Shown here in pieces: positions 12,994 through 25,153 of a DNA stretch of 64,000 nt. Position 1 is the first letter of the stretch. Each line of letters opens with the position of its first letter. Under the pieces are notes generated by a model. The model saw nothing but the letters and a program-made list of their open reading frames with translations, searched no databases and was not told where the DNA came from. This DNA is from Syngnathus acus (lineage: Eukaryota > Chordata > Actinopteri > Syngnathiformes > Syngnathidae), in the NCBI RefSeq assembly GCF_901709675.1, contig NC_051094.1:620001-684000 (forward strand), written 5' to 3'. A program made the position numbers and the translations under genes.

Positions 12994-15900
12994 GTATTTA
13001 TAATTTATATAATTTATTTATTTACATGTATTTACTGATTTATTCCTGCCTTTACTTTTCTCCAGGGCACTAAAGCAAAGGGCCAACAAGGTTTTCATTG
13101 TGAGAGAAAAAAAAAACAGATATCCTTTGTGTGCTCTCCCATTGAATTCTGTGGCCACATTTCTGCGCTCTCCCGCCCTCTGAATCATGGAATATTCCCG
13201 AATCACAATGACAAGTGCAGGATAGGGTTTCCCCTTTCAGACCTTTCTGTCAGAGAGTCTTAAAGCGTTTGCTCTGGGCCCTTAACATGAGGCCCAGCAC
13301 ACTGACTGATGGCTCCTTTGGTGATTTAATGAGGTAGTGTAAAATCCATAAAATGCTTTAAGTATGATGATACTGGCATTTAGTCCCCCCCCACCATCAT
13401 TTGAGGCTTCCAACGTCTACTCAAGAATGCACGAGAAGGGAGTCCAGGCGCCAAATTATTATCATAGAGTGTTGCGTATTTGAGAAATCCATATAGAAGA
13501 GGCCGCCTCGCCCGCAACGTCTGCGCATTCCTTGCCATTCATTTCCTGCCTCCTTCGACTGTGCGCCTTCCTCCTCCTCCTCCTCCCGTGCTGGCCTTTT
13601 ATTGGCTGCCAGCGGCACCTCATGCGGTTCTGCGGGATCCTCCCATGTAAACAGGCATGTTTTACCGCCAGCTGAGTGCCAAAAGCCCTCAATTTGTCAC
13701 TTGCCCAAGTCGCTTGGTGTTTTGCGGCTTGCAAGGTGCAAGCAAAGGTAATGAGGAGGAAACCTCAGGCAACCGCCAAAATGCTTCCGAGAAGAACCCG
13801 AGCGACCTTCGTCCGCCGCTCGTACTTCAAACGAGAGGCGGACAGATGCTTACATGTATTTTAGCTCCACCTTGCAGCGTCTGCAGTGAGGAGATTACTA
13901 TGCGCGGAGACGCAATATGGTCCGACAGATGCTTCGGCTAACAAGTTTTGCAAGAGTAGAAGTCAAGATAACAATACGTGTCGTCCGTCTCTCACTGCAC
14001 GCCATTTGGTGCTTACAGGTGAGGTTGCGCAGCGGCAAACGATACGTAGTTACTTACCGACTGATTCAAATGTTTTTTGGACTCCAAATTGTTTTGGGTT
14101 TAAAAAAGAATTTGTTATTATTTTGACCGATTCTGAAGATTTTAAGAGTCAAATTTGGCCCATTAGTCGGTTACGCCCTAGCATAAAATAATTGTCCCAA
14201 GCATCTATCAAACACAGATCTTAGAATAGCAACCCTAATTCTTATGTCATAAAGTTATTGCTACATTATTTCAGCAGCCTTTTTTTCCAGACGGCTTGGA
14301 GACGCGTGTGGTTTTTGTGGCTGAGAAGCAAAAGTTCAGATGAAAATGCATTCAGATGGGATTTAGCTGACGAAGGCATCCAGCTGCCTTTGTCGTCTGC
14401 GCACGTGCACGTTCATGTGCACGGCCCCCACACGCCTACACACTTCTCCCATTACTTGTCTGTTGTCTTTGCACGCCTCATGTAGGCCAAATGTACACAC
14501 ACACACACACACACACACTTATGAGACATCCTGAATTCTAACCGCGAGGAGACAACTGGAAAAGCAATGAGTGGGGGAGGAACGTGGATAAAGACAGACA
14601 CGTTGACGGCTGCAAGGTGAGGGAGCGCGGGGTTCAAGGAGACGGCGGCTAAAGACAACGATGGGAACGGAGGCTGCAAAATGGCCGCCTCCTCCGCTGT
14701 GGGATTGGCCCAAGTACGTCTCTTGACTCAAAGTTACGAGGTTACTCGCGCACACGACTCTGTTTGCTTAGTCTGTGACACGGAAAGCCACCGGAAGAAG
14801 AGATGGAAGTGGGCTGAAACGTACTCATTCTGGTTAATGGCTTGGATCGGGTTTTCCCAAGCTACAAAGGGTTGTAACAATACCTATTATTCGAGTTCGT
14901 ATTGAGAAAACTACCGTGAAACAAAAACACACGCGCTAACGTCACAGTGACACCGCGGCACCTTTTTCTCATATAATGGACCTATTTTTGGTGAAAAGCA
15001 CACGTGCATTTGGCCCAGCTGGGATTGTCTCTGTAAAGTTCATTTGAAGACAGGGAGGGGAGGGGTTAGGGGTGAGGTAGAGGGGATTGGGGAGGGCTGG
15101 AAGGGGGCGGGGGGGGGGGGGTCTCTTTTGAAGCGGTGGCAGTGAGGCAACGGCGCAACTGGCGGAGGAAGACTGACGAGCTGAGCTCATCTTCCTCGCA
15201 GCTGCCTGCCTCTGCACCGTAGGAGAGGAGACAACTGCTTCATGTTGAAATTGAGACATAGTTACAGTTTCAGATACTTGGCGCCCCCTGCTGGCTAAAG
15301 CAGCTACTTACGCATCAACGACCACAAGATGGCAGAGACAAGATGTCAAAATGAGTTTGAGTTCATGATGGATTGATTGAAATTTGATTTTCATTTTATT
15401 ATTTCAAGTCAATCGATTAAACTATTTAATAAGATAAATGAAACAAGTGATTTTTTAAAAATGGTTAAACGAGTAAATGTGACACCACACATTGTTTTCC
15501 ACTTTTGTTACCACATAGAATTGAACCATCCATCCATTATCAAATGAGCTCCAGGGGAAAAAAGAAAATCAGTCAAATCTGTACACCAGTGGTGTATTTT
15601 TTGCAAGAGAAATAAAAGGGAAGAAATGCTTCATCACGCTATTTTCCCCTCCCTGCTAAGTAAGATTTTTTAAAACCATAAACGGATCCTTTCTTTCTGG
15701 TCAATATTTCACATTAACAGCTAGCTGATGAATGCTTCCTCCCCGGGCCGTCGCAGCTTTAAGGCCAGCCAGCCAGCCACCGTTCCCTCCTGGAGACATA
15801 TTCTCACTGCAGGCCAAGTCAATTATTGCCACATTTCTGCTGCTCTGCCGAGAGCACAACATCCATCTTTGTCCGTCAAGGGAGCTGGAAGAGCCATTAA

Positions 15901-18373
15901 GTTCTACAGCCTGTCTCACCTTGATCAGCTTCGGCCACAAAACTCATCTTTTCAATTGTAAATTCAAGCGATGACCTTGAGGTAAACGCATTAATCACTG
16001 CTTGCATTCTATTAAGAAAATTCCTCTCAACTGACATTTGAATTCTTTTAAACTGTACTGTTAATCATTTAGATAGAAGGTAGAGAAAAAAATGACAGAA
16101 AAGCAAACATTTTTTACAAACCTTTTGCATTGAGGGGGTTAAAGGTCACACAAAGAAAACAATGTACTATTACAAACGTTATTAGAGTCTAAAAAATGAG
16201 ATGGGGCACATATGGCCAGCTCCATTTTTTGGACAACTTGTAAACACATTACTGTTGACGGTCTTCATGCCAAATGTGGTTAACATGCACAGGGCGGCAG
16301 ATTAAAGCAATCGGGGCGGGGCCACTCACCTGCTACCTCAGATATTCATGTCAGCGGTGGTGTCACTGGGAACCCTTAAACTCACATAATGAACTGCACT
16401 AATTCCAACATCTTCAGTGTTGTGATCTATTACCATTGTAAAATGTTTGCATCTAAAAAACGTTGACGTGCCCGGGCTATTGGGGTCAGACTTCCTGCTG
16501 AGATTTTACATCTAAGGTTAGCAATCATTGGTGCAAAAACTGCTGAAAATGATGCAAACCGTTAAGACGTGCGGTGGTTTTGTTTGCTACTAAAATGTCT
16601 ACCTCGTTTTTCCACGAAGACTACTGTAATTTGATGGTATTTAGAGTCCTGAGTATTTTTTCCTATTACTATTATATGCTAAATGTTTACTGCATTAGAT
16701 TGTGCAACTGTTGGCCAACCTAATGGGTCAGAATGATCGACATTCGTAAAATCATCCCAAATTCAGTCACATAATACTCTGGGGCAATCATTAAAACAAG
16801 AGGGACAAAATACAACTCATAAACGGAAGACAACGAACGAGAGAATTGAACAGAGCACAAACACGTTGTCGAGCTGACAAAATGGCAGCCAATGCAAATC
16901 AACGATACTAGCAAATTCCTTACCTTACAGCAGAACGGAGCCTCAAACATGACGTCAATCATCGATGACCACCGCGCAAAACGTTCACCTAAGACGTTCA
17001 AGAGATCAACTCAAGTTTAGTTGATCACTTGTTAAATGTTAAACTTCTAACTTGGCACACGGGGTCGCGTAAATAACATTTCCGAGTTGAAAGGTGCCAT
17101 CAACGAAAAGGACATCTGGACCAATTACACCTCGAGGTTTAATCATGTGTCTAATTAGCGGCCACAGGTGAAAGAGCTTCGAGCAGATTTGATTCAAAAA
17201 CTGTTACGCACGCCTGAGATATATTTTTCAAAGCAAGTTTCATGTCACATAAAATGTTGATCATTAAATATAAACACAAATGGTTGTAACGGTTTTGAAT
17301 GTCCGCTAGATGGAGACATTTAATCTGAATTTGAAGCGAAGCACGAGAACAGTTAAGAGCGATGCTTTCATCATTGACAATTCGACAGTTGTAATAATGC
17401 GATATAAATAAATAGCGTAATTACTTCTAGACCTCTGTTGAACTTCAGATTAGAAAAAGAAGCCCCTATTTCAACAATTCCAACTATTATTCAAATAAAA
17501 CAGTCACAAATTGGGAATTCATTACTATAGTACAAAAACTGGAGGAGAAAATGTTTTATCAAAACCAGGTATTGTTTTGAAATCCATTAAATGAATTAAA
17601 GTCATTTATTTAACTCTATTGGTTTAACATGTCCAAACAAGAACATACTATTTTGATTCTGTATTTTATTTCTTCTAACTTTGACATCTTCAGGTATTGA
17701 TTAGAACTAAATTAATTGTGTTTATTTCTATTTAAATCCAGATTAACCAGTAGACATCAGACACAGAAGCCTAGTGGCTTGGATACTTCAGTCACTTGCA
17801 ATTTAATCACAGAAAGTTTAAAAAAAAAAAAAAAATCACTGAGGTAGTTTATTCAAACAGAAAAAATAAAGCCAGAACCAAAAACAATCAGACAACAGTA
17901 GTTGGTACTCAATAATAAATATATTTACAATTCAACTATTTACAGAGATGTAGTTTGGTTCATGTGGTGAAAATGTGCTGAAAGTCTTCCAATAATTCCT
18001 ACTATCCATGTCCGGTTGGTTGACAGGTAAACTGGAGCTCATCTTTTTTCAGCTCCATTCTTATTCCACAAAGTTTAGACTAGTGTGGGCACAGACAATT
18101 TCTGATTTGAGACTATTGCGCTAAATTTGGTACAAAAGTAACTTGTGCAATAACAAATTTGGAGTTTTAACAAAAAGAACTTAGCGTACAAACTGTCATT
18201 AGTAGTTACAAGTTGTTTGTTGGCCCTACGCAGGATCATTTGGAGCTTGTTTTATTTCACAGTAGCTACAACTGCAAATGTGTTTTCTACAAGCAAAGGT
18301 TACTTCTGCAACAAATTCACCTCCCTAAAAATACAGCAAAACACTCAAAGGTCACATCAAGCGTTCCAACACT

Positions 18374-19722
18374 TCAGTTGGGCCACAGAACCGAGTTCCT
18401 CTCCCCAGACGAGGCAACGTACAGCATGTTGCCGTCGTGGACCCTCACCATGTGGTTCCTCAACACCGGCAGGCTACTGAACCCGGTCCCGCACGTGGTG
18501 CACGAGTACGGCTTCTCCCCCGTGTGGACTCTCAGGTGAACCCTGAGCGAGGAGCTCTGGCAGAATCTCTTGCCGCAGGTTTTGCAGAAATACGGCTTCT
18601 CACCCGTGTGACACCGCATGTGTATCTGCAAGCCCTGCATCCGCCGGAAGGTCTTGCGACACCTGCCGCACGAGTACGGCTTCTCCGTCGAGTGGGTGAT
18701 CATGTGCTGCGCCAGGTAGCGCTTGAATCCGAAGCCCTTCCCGCAGATGTCGCAAACGAAAGGCTTGGCCTGCGCATACGCGTCCGAATCCATGTGGAGG
18801 CCGCCGCCGCCGCCGTGAAAAGGCTGCTCAAACATCGCCGCCTGATTGTTGACGGCTGACGAGGCGTTCTCCAAGTTCGACGTCCTGTCCTCCTGGTTGC
18901 GACGTTCCATTTTGATACTGCAGGTGGATGTAGAAGCCAGGTTGTCGCTAATTAGATAATCTTTGGTATTATCTGGATAAAAGTCACGGAAGACGATTTG
19001 ATTATCGCTGCTCGGTTCGGAGACGTCAAAGTCGTCGTGTTCCGTGAAGTCGATGGCTTCTTTGTCCGCTTGGCCTTCGTTGTGGTCACCTGTCAAAGCC
19101 AGCGGCCAAACTGCACAGTTGGAAAAGTGTTCCTCTTGTTCCACTTTAATGTGCGAAGGTTCAAGGAGCTCCTGCTCCACACTGGTGATGCTGTCTTGGG
19201 AACACAAACCCCTCTCTGGGGACTCTGAGGAACATAGTTCGACGTCGTCAATGACAATATATTGGGGGAGAAACAATGAAGTCTATAAAGGAATAAATGA
19301 CCATTTTAGTAAGGAAGGCCTTGACTCAAAAGCTTCATTTCGTGGCTACGCCTCAAACATTTTTTGGGTTATGCCCATCCTGGTCTTTTCCTATTCAACT
19401 TTACAACAGAAGGGAAACAAATGGGCAAAAATGCGAAATGCAAATCAATTCATTAGCTAGCAATGAATAGCAGATTGCTAGTAAATGTGTATAAAAGCTT
19501 ACGTTGATACATGTCAATGTAGAACAAACCTGTAATGTGTGAAGGTCCGCTAGGTTTGCAGACGACGTCCAGAAGTCTGCGCTGACGGTCCATCTCTTCT
19601 TCGTAGGCGGCGATGGTTTTCTCAAAGACACCAAATATTTCTTCAGCCGCGGCAGTGAGTCGCTCGTTGACGAACGTCCTCAAGTGATGGAATTTGGACG
19701 AGCTCGATTGCGTCACCGACAT
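18374..19722 (-). CDS. C2H2 zinc-finger protein, four fingers (two exons)
   Basis: Model: join(18374..19224, 19530..19722), minus strand, 347 residues. Exon 1 begins at the ATG at 19722 and ends at CAG|GTTTGT. Exon 2 follows a TCCTCAG acceptor, and the phases agree. The N-terminal helix ([19 protein letters not shown], then [12 protein letters not shown]) is the leader seen in many fish C2H2 proteins. An acidic linker carries two SUMO-type motifs, IKVE and IKME. Four C2H2 fingers follow at about residues 222-242, 250-270, 278-298 and 306-327. The later linkers are canonical TGEKPY; the first is the variant STEKPY. All Cys and His ligands are present, so it should bind DNA in the nucleus. DNA target and ortholog are unknown, because these lineage-specific finger genes turn over quickly. 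It is unrelated in function to its neighbours. Confidence 0.9.
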
Positions 19723-19848
19723 GTTGTTTAGCCTCAAGAACGAGAAGATGCTAACCTACCTTTAGGCTTCGGGTTGTTTAACTTCCGGTAGTTGTGTTTT
19801 GCTGCTCGGTTCCGATGGTGCACGTGAGGCAATAAATGATTCCACTCT

Positions 19849-19924
19849 ATTATTATTGTTGTTATTATTGTTGTTATTGTTGGTATCGTTGTTATTGTTG
19901 TTATGTTGTTGCTGTTGTTGTTGC
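19849..19924. repeat. Trinucleotide ATT/GTT repeat near the zinc-finger 5' end
   Basis: A mixed ATT/GTT tract of about 75 bases, roughly 125 bases upstream of the zinc-finger start codon. A CTTCCGG ETS-type motif lies between the tract and the gene, near 19790. Confidence 0.9.
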
Positions 19925-20283
19925 AATGATAAGAGAACAAATAATACATGAGGATTTATTGTCATAATAATACGACTTTAATCTTGAAACTCTTTTTGTA
20001 TTTTCAAAATACGTACAGCAATCTCTACTCTGCTCGAGAAAAACAAGGTATGTCCTTTCATAACAATTGGCCTTGAATTATGTTATTATGACTTCCTGTT
20101 GCCGTTTGTATCTTTACGGCGTAGTTGATTGGGATTCTTTTGGCACGCTGGGGGGTAAAAAATTAATTGTTCAAATGTTTTGAATTGCACTGATTTTTTA
20201 TCAATGCTGATGGTAACAATGTGGAATGCTGAGTGGTTTTGCAATTTTAAGAGACCCCGTATTAGGGTTTGTTTGCTCTAAGT

Positions 20284-20612
20284 CAGGTGTCAAACTCAAG
20301 GCCCGGGGCCAGATACGGCCCGCCACATCATTTGATGTGGCCCGCGAAGACAAATTGTGCATCAAATTCGTGTGACATTACTAGAATTGCAAATTGTCTT
20401 CACTTTTAATACTTTTAATATTAATTTTTTTTTTTTTTAAATATTTGACCAGTTTGATTTGAAAACGATTTATTTGTCAGTTTAGTTTGTAGCTTTTACT
20501 GTATATAATATGAGGTGCTCATACAGATATTTGGGTTGACAGTCATAATGGCCCTCCGAAAGAAGCTATGACTACAATGCGGCCCGCGAAAAAAATGACT
20601 TTGACACCCCTG
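20284..20612. mobile_element. Non-autonomous hAT element with exact 8-bp target duplication
   Basis: The left end is CAGGTGTCAAACTCAAGGCC and the right end is TTTGACACCCCTG, giving inverted termini of the CAGGGGTGTCAAA type. The element is flanked on both sides by CTCTAAGT (20276-20283 and 20613-20620), the 8-bp duplication typical of hAT transposition. It is 329 bp long and has no coding capacity, so it must have been moved by a transposase encoded elsewhere. The GGCCCG-rich ends are familiar from a widespread vertebrate hAT family. Confidence 0.9.
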
Positions 20613-21390
20613 CTCTAAGTGGTCATCATCTGCCCAGCGAAGAACAACAATGTACTTGATGGGCCTAATCCAGTCAGGAAAAAGAAGATGACGAAGAAGA
20701 TGCAGGAGAAGAAGCAGCGCAAATTCAAGTGTTGGGGATGTGTGACGTGCAGGGTTCATTTGGAATGAACACCCTCTTAAGCAACCAATTATGGTTCCTC
20801 GCCCGATAAAGGACTACTATCAGTTTTCCACTACAAACTGTCAAGCAATTCCAGTCCAGTTCAGTCCAGCCAGCCAGTATGAACTCACTGCTACTTTGTC
20901 TGATTATATTTGACCTAAATGTTCCCTTCAAACATTCCTCTAGAATTGCTCATCTATGTATTTTTATTATTTATTTTTTTCCATGGGGGGGTGTAATGTT
21001 AAAAACTGATTAATCATACATTTACAAGTGATCTTAACAATATTTTATTGTATACCATGCACGTATGACAATACTTCTCAAACCAAATATAAAGGCATTT
21101 TTGGTTTGGAGCATAAAAAATGATTGCTATACACTCTGTAAGTAAGTAGACCAGCTACTTGACTTGAAATGATATTAATATATATTCATACCATCATGTG
21201 CTCTGAAAAAAGGTGGGTTTCAGCAAAGTGTGTTAATTTTCCGGGTCATTGATGATGCCAACTCACCAGCATCCATTATCTTCATGATCACACATGTTCA
21301 AGATAAAGTCCAGTGGCCTCAGTGCAGTAATCAGACGGCAAGTATGTCCATTAGCTTGTCACGGCTGCAGTCTCTTTTTTATGACTGCGT

Positions 21391-22278
21391 TCAAGATTGG
21401 GCCGTGTCCGTGCGAGCTGACGCTGTGACGGTGCTCACGTTGTATTCCGTGTACGCTGGCGGCAGGTCGTCGGGCTTAAAATCCAGCTGGAACACGATAG
21501 AAGGACAAGACCACAGTCACTCCACACAGAAAGACGCAATCTCTGATCTACAGGCAGGTTGCAATCGTGACGCATAAACCGTACGGTTTGAAAATCAGGG
21601 AAAGTACTGCGTCTTCTGCTGCTTGTTTATTTTGGCTGTTATACGGCGACACATTTATGAAGAGTGAAAACAGGGAATATTTCCATATGTATTATATATG
21701 TACCTCTTTGGGCAGGATTGTTGGAGATTTGTTGACTCAATGTTTTTTAAATGTGGTTGTAACATTTTAAGTGTGTTTAAAGATGTGCCTGGGAAAGATT
21801 TAAATAGGGACATCAATTTAGCCCAAAATCACCTCAGTATAGGAAGGTGGGGGTCCACTGTGGCCTCCGGCAGTGTTGTACTGGGGCAGCGTAAAGGCTT
21901 CTTGGCTGTAGGGAGGCACTCCGTGGTGTTCGTCTTGCTCCTGCAGCTGTTGCTCCTGCAGCTGTTGCTCCTGCAGCTGTTGCTCCTGCTGCGCTAGTCT
22001 CCCATGAAAGGGGATGAAATATATGGGTGGCGGGCGACCGTCGTGCTCAGTCCGCCTCCACGCCTCCCTCTCGATCTCTTCCTCCCTCAGGCGGCTGCAC
22101 GCCCTGCAGAATGTGGCGCAGAACATGATGAGGAGGCCGAAGCCCAGGACGGCCAGGAAGATCCTTGGGAGGAAAACCAATGTGGTGTCACTCACGTGTT
22201 GTATTTGGAGCTTGACACTTCTTCAATCATTACGTGCAAATGTACTTACTCCAGGGCGGGGATGTCGCCTAAAGACAT
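21391..22278 (-). CDS. Small single-pass membrane protein with PPxY motifs (three exons)
   Basis: Model: join(21391..21486, 21833..22163, 22250..22278), minus strand, 151 residues. Exon 1 (from ATG at 22278) ends at the strong donor GTAAGT. Exon 2 follows CCTCCCAAG. Exon 3 follows GTGTTCCAG. Phases agree at both joins. Residues of about 10-30 form one hydrophobic membrane segment, followed by a Cys/Arg-rich juxtamembrane stretch and charged residues. The tail contains a QLQEQ repeat and Pro-Tyr motifs PPPIY, PPPSY and PPAYTEY. Such PPxY motifs bind WW domains of NEDD4-type ubiquitin ligases, so a role as a membrane adaptor in sorting or ubiquitylation is my inference. I do not recognise the family. 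An unspliced read-through from exon 2 would end after PPPSYTEV plus three residues, but exon 3 adds a second good PPxY, which favours splicing. Confidence 0.75.
21937..21990 (-). repeat. 15-bp coding minisatellite inside the PPxY gene
   Basis: Three to four head-to-tail copies of a 15-base unit (CAGCTGCAGGAGCAA on the coding strand) encode a QLQEQ repeat between the membrane segment and the Pro-Tyr tail. Copy-number change would keep the frame. Confidence 0.9.
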
Positions 22279-25153
22279 CCTTTTGGGGAGCGTGAACGAA
22301 TGAGGATCAAAAGAGAAGAACAGTCAGACCTGGAAGAGTCATTTGCGGTAGATTTTATTTCAAGTCAAATCGCTATTTTAGATGACATCATTGCGATTTC
22401 ACAATATATACTGGACGAAACCATGCAACCACTGCACGGTACACTTTGAACCACAATAATTTGTCAGTCACCATGATCTGAGTTTTTTTTACAACCAATA
22501 CGTGTCGAGATAAGTGTCCCTAGCATGCAACATGTCACACAATTTGCTTTACGGTCTGCTTTTACAGTCCAACCACACTGGTTGTTGCTGGTTCAGATTT
22601 GTTGCGTAATGATGTCATGTAGAACTCGATTATTGTCAAGACACCGAGTCCCTTTAGAGTTCATTCCATCCCTACTGCTCGATGCCTTGGGTCATTTTTT
22701 TATTCCTCGGTAGGTATGTGACACAGCATGAGATTTTTAGCCTTGGTTTAAATGTCTTCTGTGTTTTTAATTTTGACTTATGTTACAGGCGCATCGCTTC
22801 CAGAACACAACAGAAAAAGACAAAAAACAAAAGGATTTTTTTTTTTTTCGACCCAAACCATGATCAGATTTCTGATGACATCATATTCTCAGGATTTTAA
22901 TTTGTCTTGATCATTTGACAATTCATTTCAATAAATAAATATTTTTAAAAAAATCTCAAATCAACTCTACTTTCAAGTTATTTCAGTGACGTTTCTGATC
23001 ATTTAACAAACTATTTTGTCAGTCATAAAGAAATGAAAATAGAGCACGACGTAATGCTTAGGTAAGACACATGACACTCACAAGCGTCTGAATCATCGCA
23101 TCGATTACTGACTGGACTGTACTACTGCATCCTGGAAAGGCACCCACCCAATGTCAACAGAGCTGCAGTTGGTCGCTAAATAAGGAGGAAGACAATCTAT
23201 AGATCCCGTAGGAAATGTTGTCAGTATGTAAAAGCTTTGGTACTATTTGACAATTTAACGCACCTTTGTAAAGTAATGATTGACGGTATGTGCTTTGTAA
23301 ATCATTCATAAACCGTTGTAAATTTCAATAGTGGGTGTTGGCTCACTATTTAGTCAGTTGCTGTGTTCTTCAAATTGCCTAAAAGTTGACCATGCACAAT
23401 ACTATGAGCCATAAAGTGTTGGAAATATCACAAGGGACTTCATTTCTTACACTTTATAGAGGGATGAGGAATACGAAGTGATAAAGCAGCAGCAACGTCA
23501 ATAAAAAATCTTTTTTATTATCTTTACCTTTGGTTTTTAATTAACTTTCTTTACACAGTGGCTGGGAGAAATCTCGTGTGTTAATTTCCTTTTAATATGT
23601 GAGGCACAATAATGTTAAATATGGCTACTCGTGTTTCAATAAGTGTTAACTCTTTATGTTCAGGAGTGAGTCCCAGCGTCTCCATGCCAACTCTTTCAGT
23701 TCCATGCTCATATTCTTCCATGTGAGCCAAAAGGAGATGTAAAGATTCTTACCTTGAGTCGCAGTGACGGCTCTTCTGAGGTATGGGCTCAGCAGAACCA
23801 AGGTTGCGTTCAGATGACGGTGTGCTGCTGCCAGGGAGCGGACCGCGGCCCGCCCGGTCTGTGTTAAGCACGGAAAAAGAATGAATACAAAGGAGTTTCT
23901 CATGCGAGCCCAAGCTGTTTTCTATGATAGTACATGCTGCCTTTTATTGGTATGTGCCAAAGGTCCACCTCAAGAATTTATGGTGGCTGCAGAGGTTTTA
24001 AAGTAAACGCTACTGCCGGCAGGCCAGGCCACGCCCCCTCACCTGAGCCCACTTTGGACACAGGTGAGGTGGTTAAGATCCTGTCGACAACAAATTGTTA
24101 CATTTCAAATGATTTCTACAATGGGCAGATCTGAGGGAGAAGCTTCACAGTGTATGTTACAGTGGATGTAAAAAGTCCACACAAAGCCGGCCGGGGCGCT
24201 TTTAGAGCCATTTTACTCGAGGGGCAAGTCCCACCCCATTGTCTAAATTGCTTCACTGTAATTATGTGCAGAAACAATTTGGAGGAACTGTATCATCACT
24301 TGTTTTAATCCGATGCCACTCTGCATTGACACCGTATATCAAGTCAGCATGTGGTACACTCATGGCAAGGACATCCGTGTTTCTTCAGGCATTGCAATAT
24401 TCAAGCAGATCAACGTTTCATTTAGAAGAGAGTTGCTGTCATGGGACGTTCACTCCAAATTTATAAAGTCACGGTTGCAATACCATACATGAAGCAAGTC
24501 AGCAGCAATGGACAATAATGTTCAGCTTCAATAAAACCTTGAAAGCAAGGCGACAGCTTCAAAAAGTGACGTCTCGTATCGCAGCATCTCTAGCGATGAA
24601 CAACAATCTCAGTGCATTAGCAAAACATTGGCACAAAACAGTGTCAGTCTTCATTCAAATCATAATATTAAAGGGATAGTTGGAAAGTTACACAAAGAAA
24701 TGCATTGTCAACAGGTACAACAGGTGAAGTCCACAACTACGTTTCCTGTGCAGTATCGGAAGGCGTATTCCAGATGATTTTGGATGACGATGGAAAAAAG
24801 GAGTCGAAAATCATATTCACGCCTATGGACAATTTGGAATCTGTAATTAACCTCACTGTCAAGATTTGGGGGTAGGGCAACAACAGAGTACAATGAAAAA
24901 AGGGGGGGGGGGGGGTTGGGGAGAACCCCAAGGTTCAATGTTCCGCCCATGAAACATTTCAAGTTCCAACATGAACTTCATAATGACAAACTTCTGGGGT
25001 CAACACAAAAGCCCTAAAACAACAATTTGACATTAAAAAGATGTTTCAGTGAAACTGTGTCCACTTGAGAAGTTCCTCGAAAAGTACGACCTACCTGTCA
25101 CCCCCAAAATAGGACAATTTGGGTAAGAAATTGAAAAAGCGTCTGTGTGCCTA
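22279..25153. other. Spacer between the PPxY gene and erap1
   Basis: No coding exon is seen. It should contain the erap1 3' untranslated region at its right end and the upstream region of the PPxY gene at its left. A 21-base piece reading CAGTGGATGTAAAAAGTCCAC near 24162 matches one terminus of the element at 30010-30278, as if a solitary end remained. A poly-G run lies at 24902. Confidence 0.6.
23753..23858 (-). other. Candidate 5' untranslated exon of the PPxY gene
   Basis: A 106-base segment bounded on the minus strand by the acceptor TTAACACAG and the strong donor CAAG|GTAAGAATC. It has one open frame, but joining it to the next exon meets a stop before the downstream ATG. It therefore fits best as a non-coding first exon of the gene at 21391-22278. 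It could also belong to an unrelated transcript. Confidence 0.35.

Noticed and set aside
22164-22195. Alternative upstream ATG at 22195 for the PPxY protein
   Set aside because: It would read through the intron acceptor. The 29-base first exon with a GTAAGT donor gives a cleaner start and correct phase.
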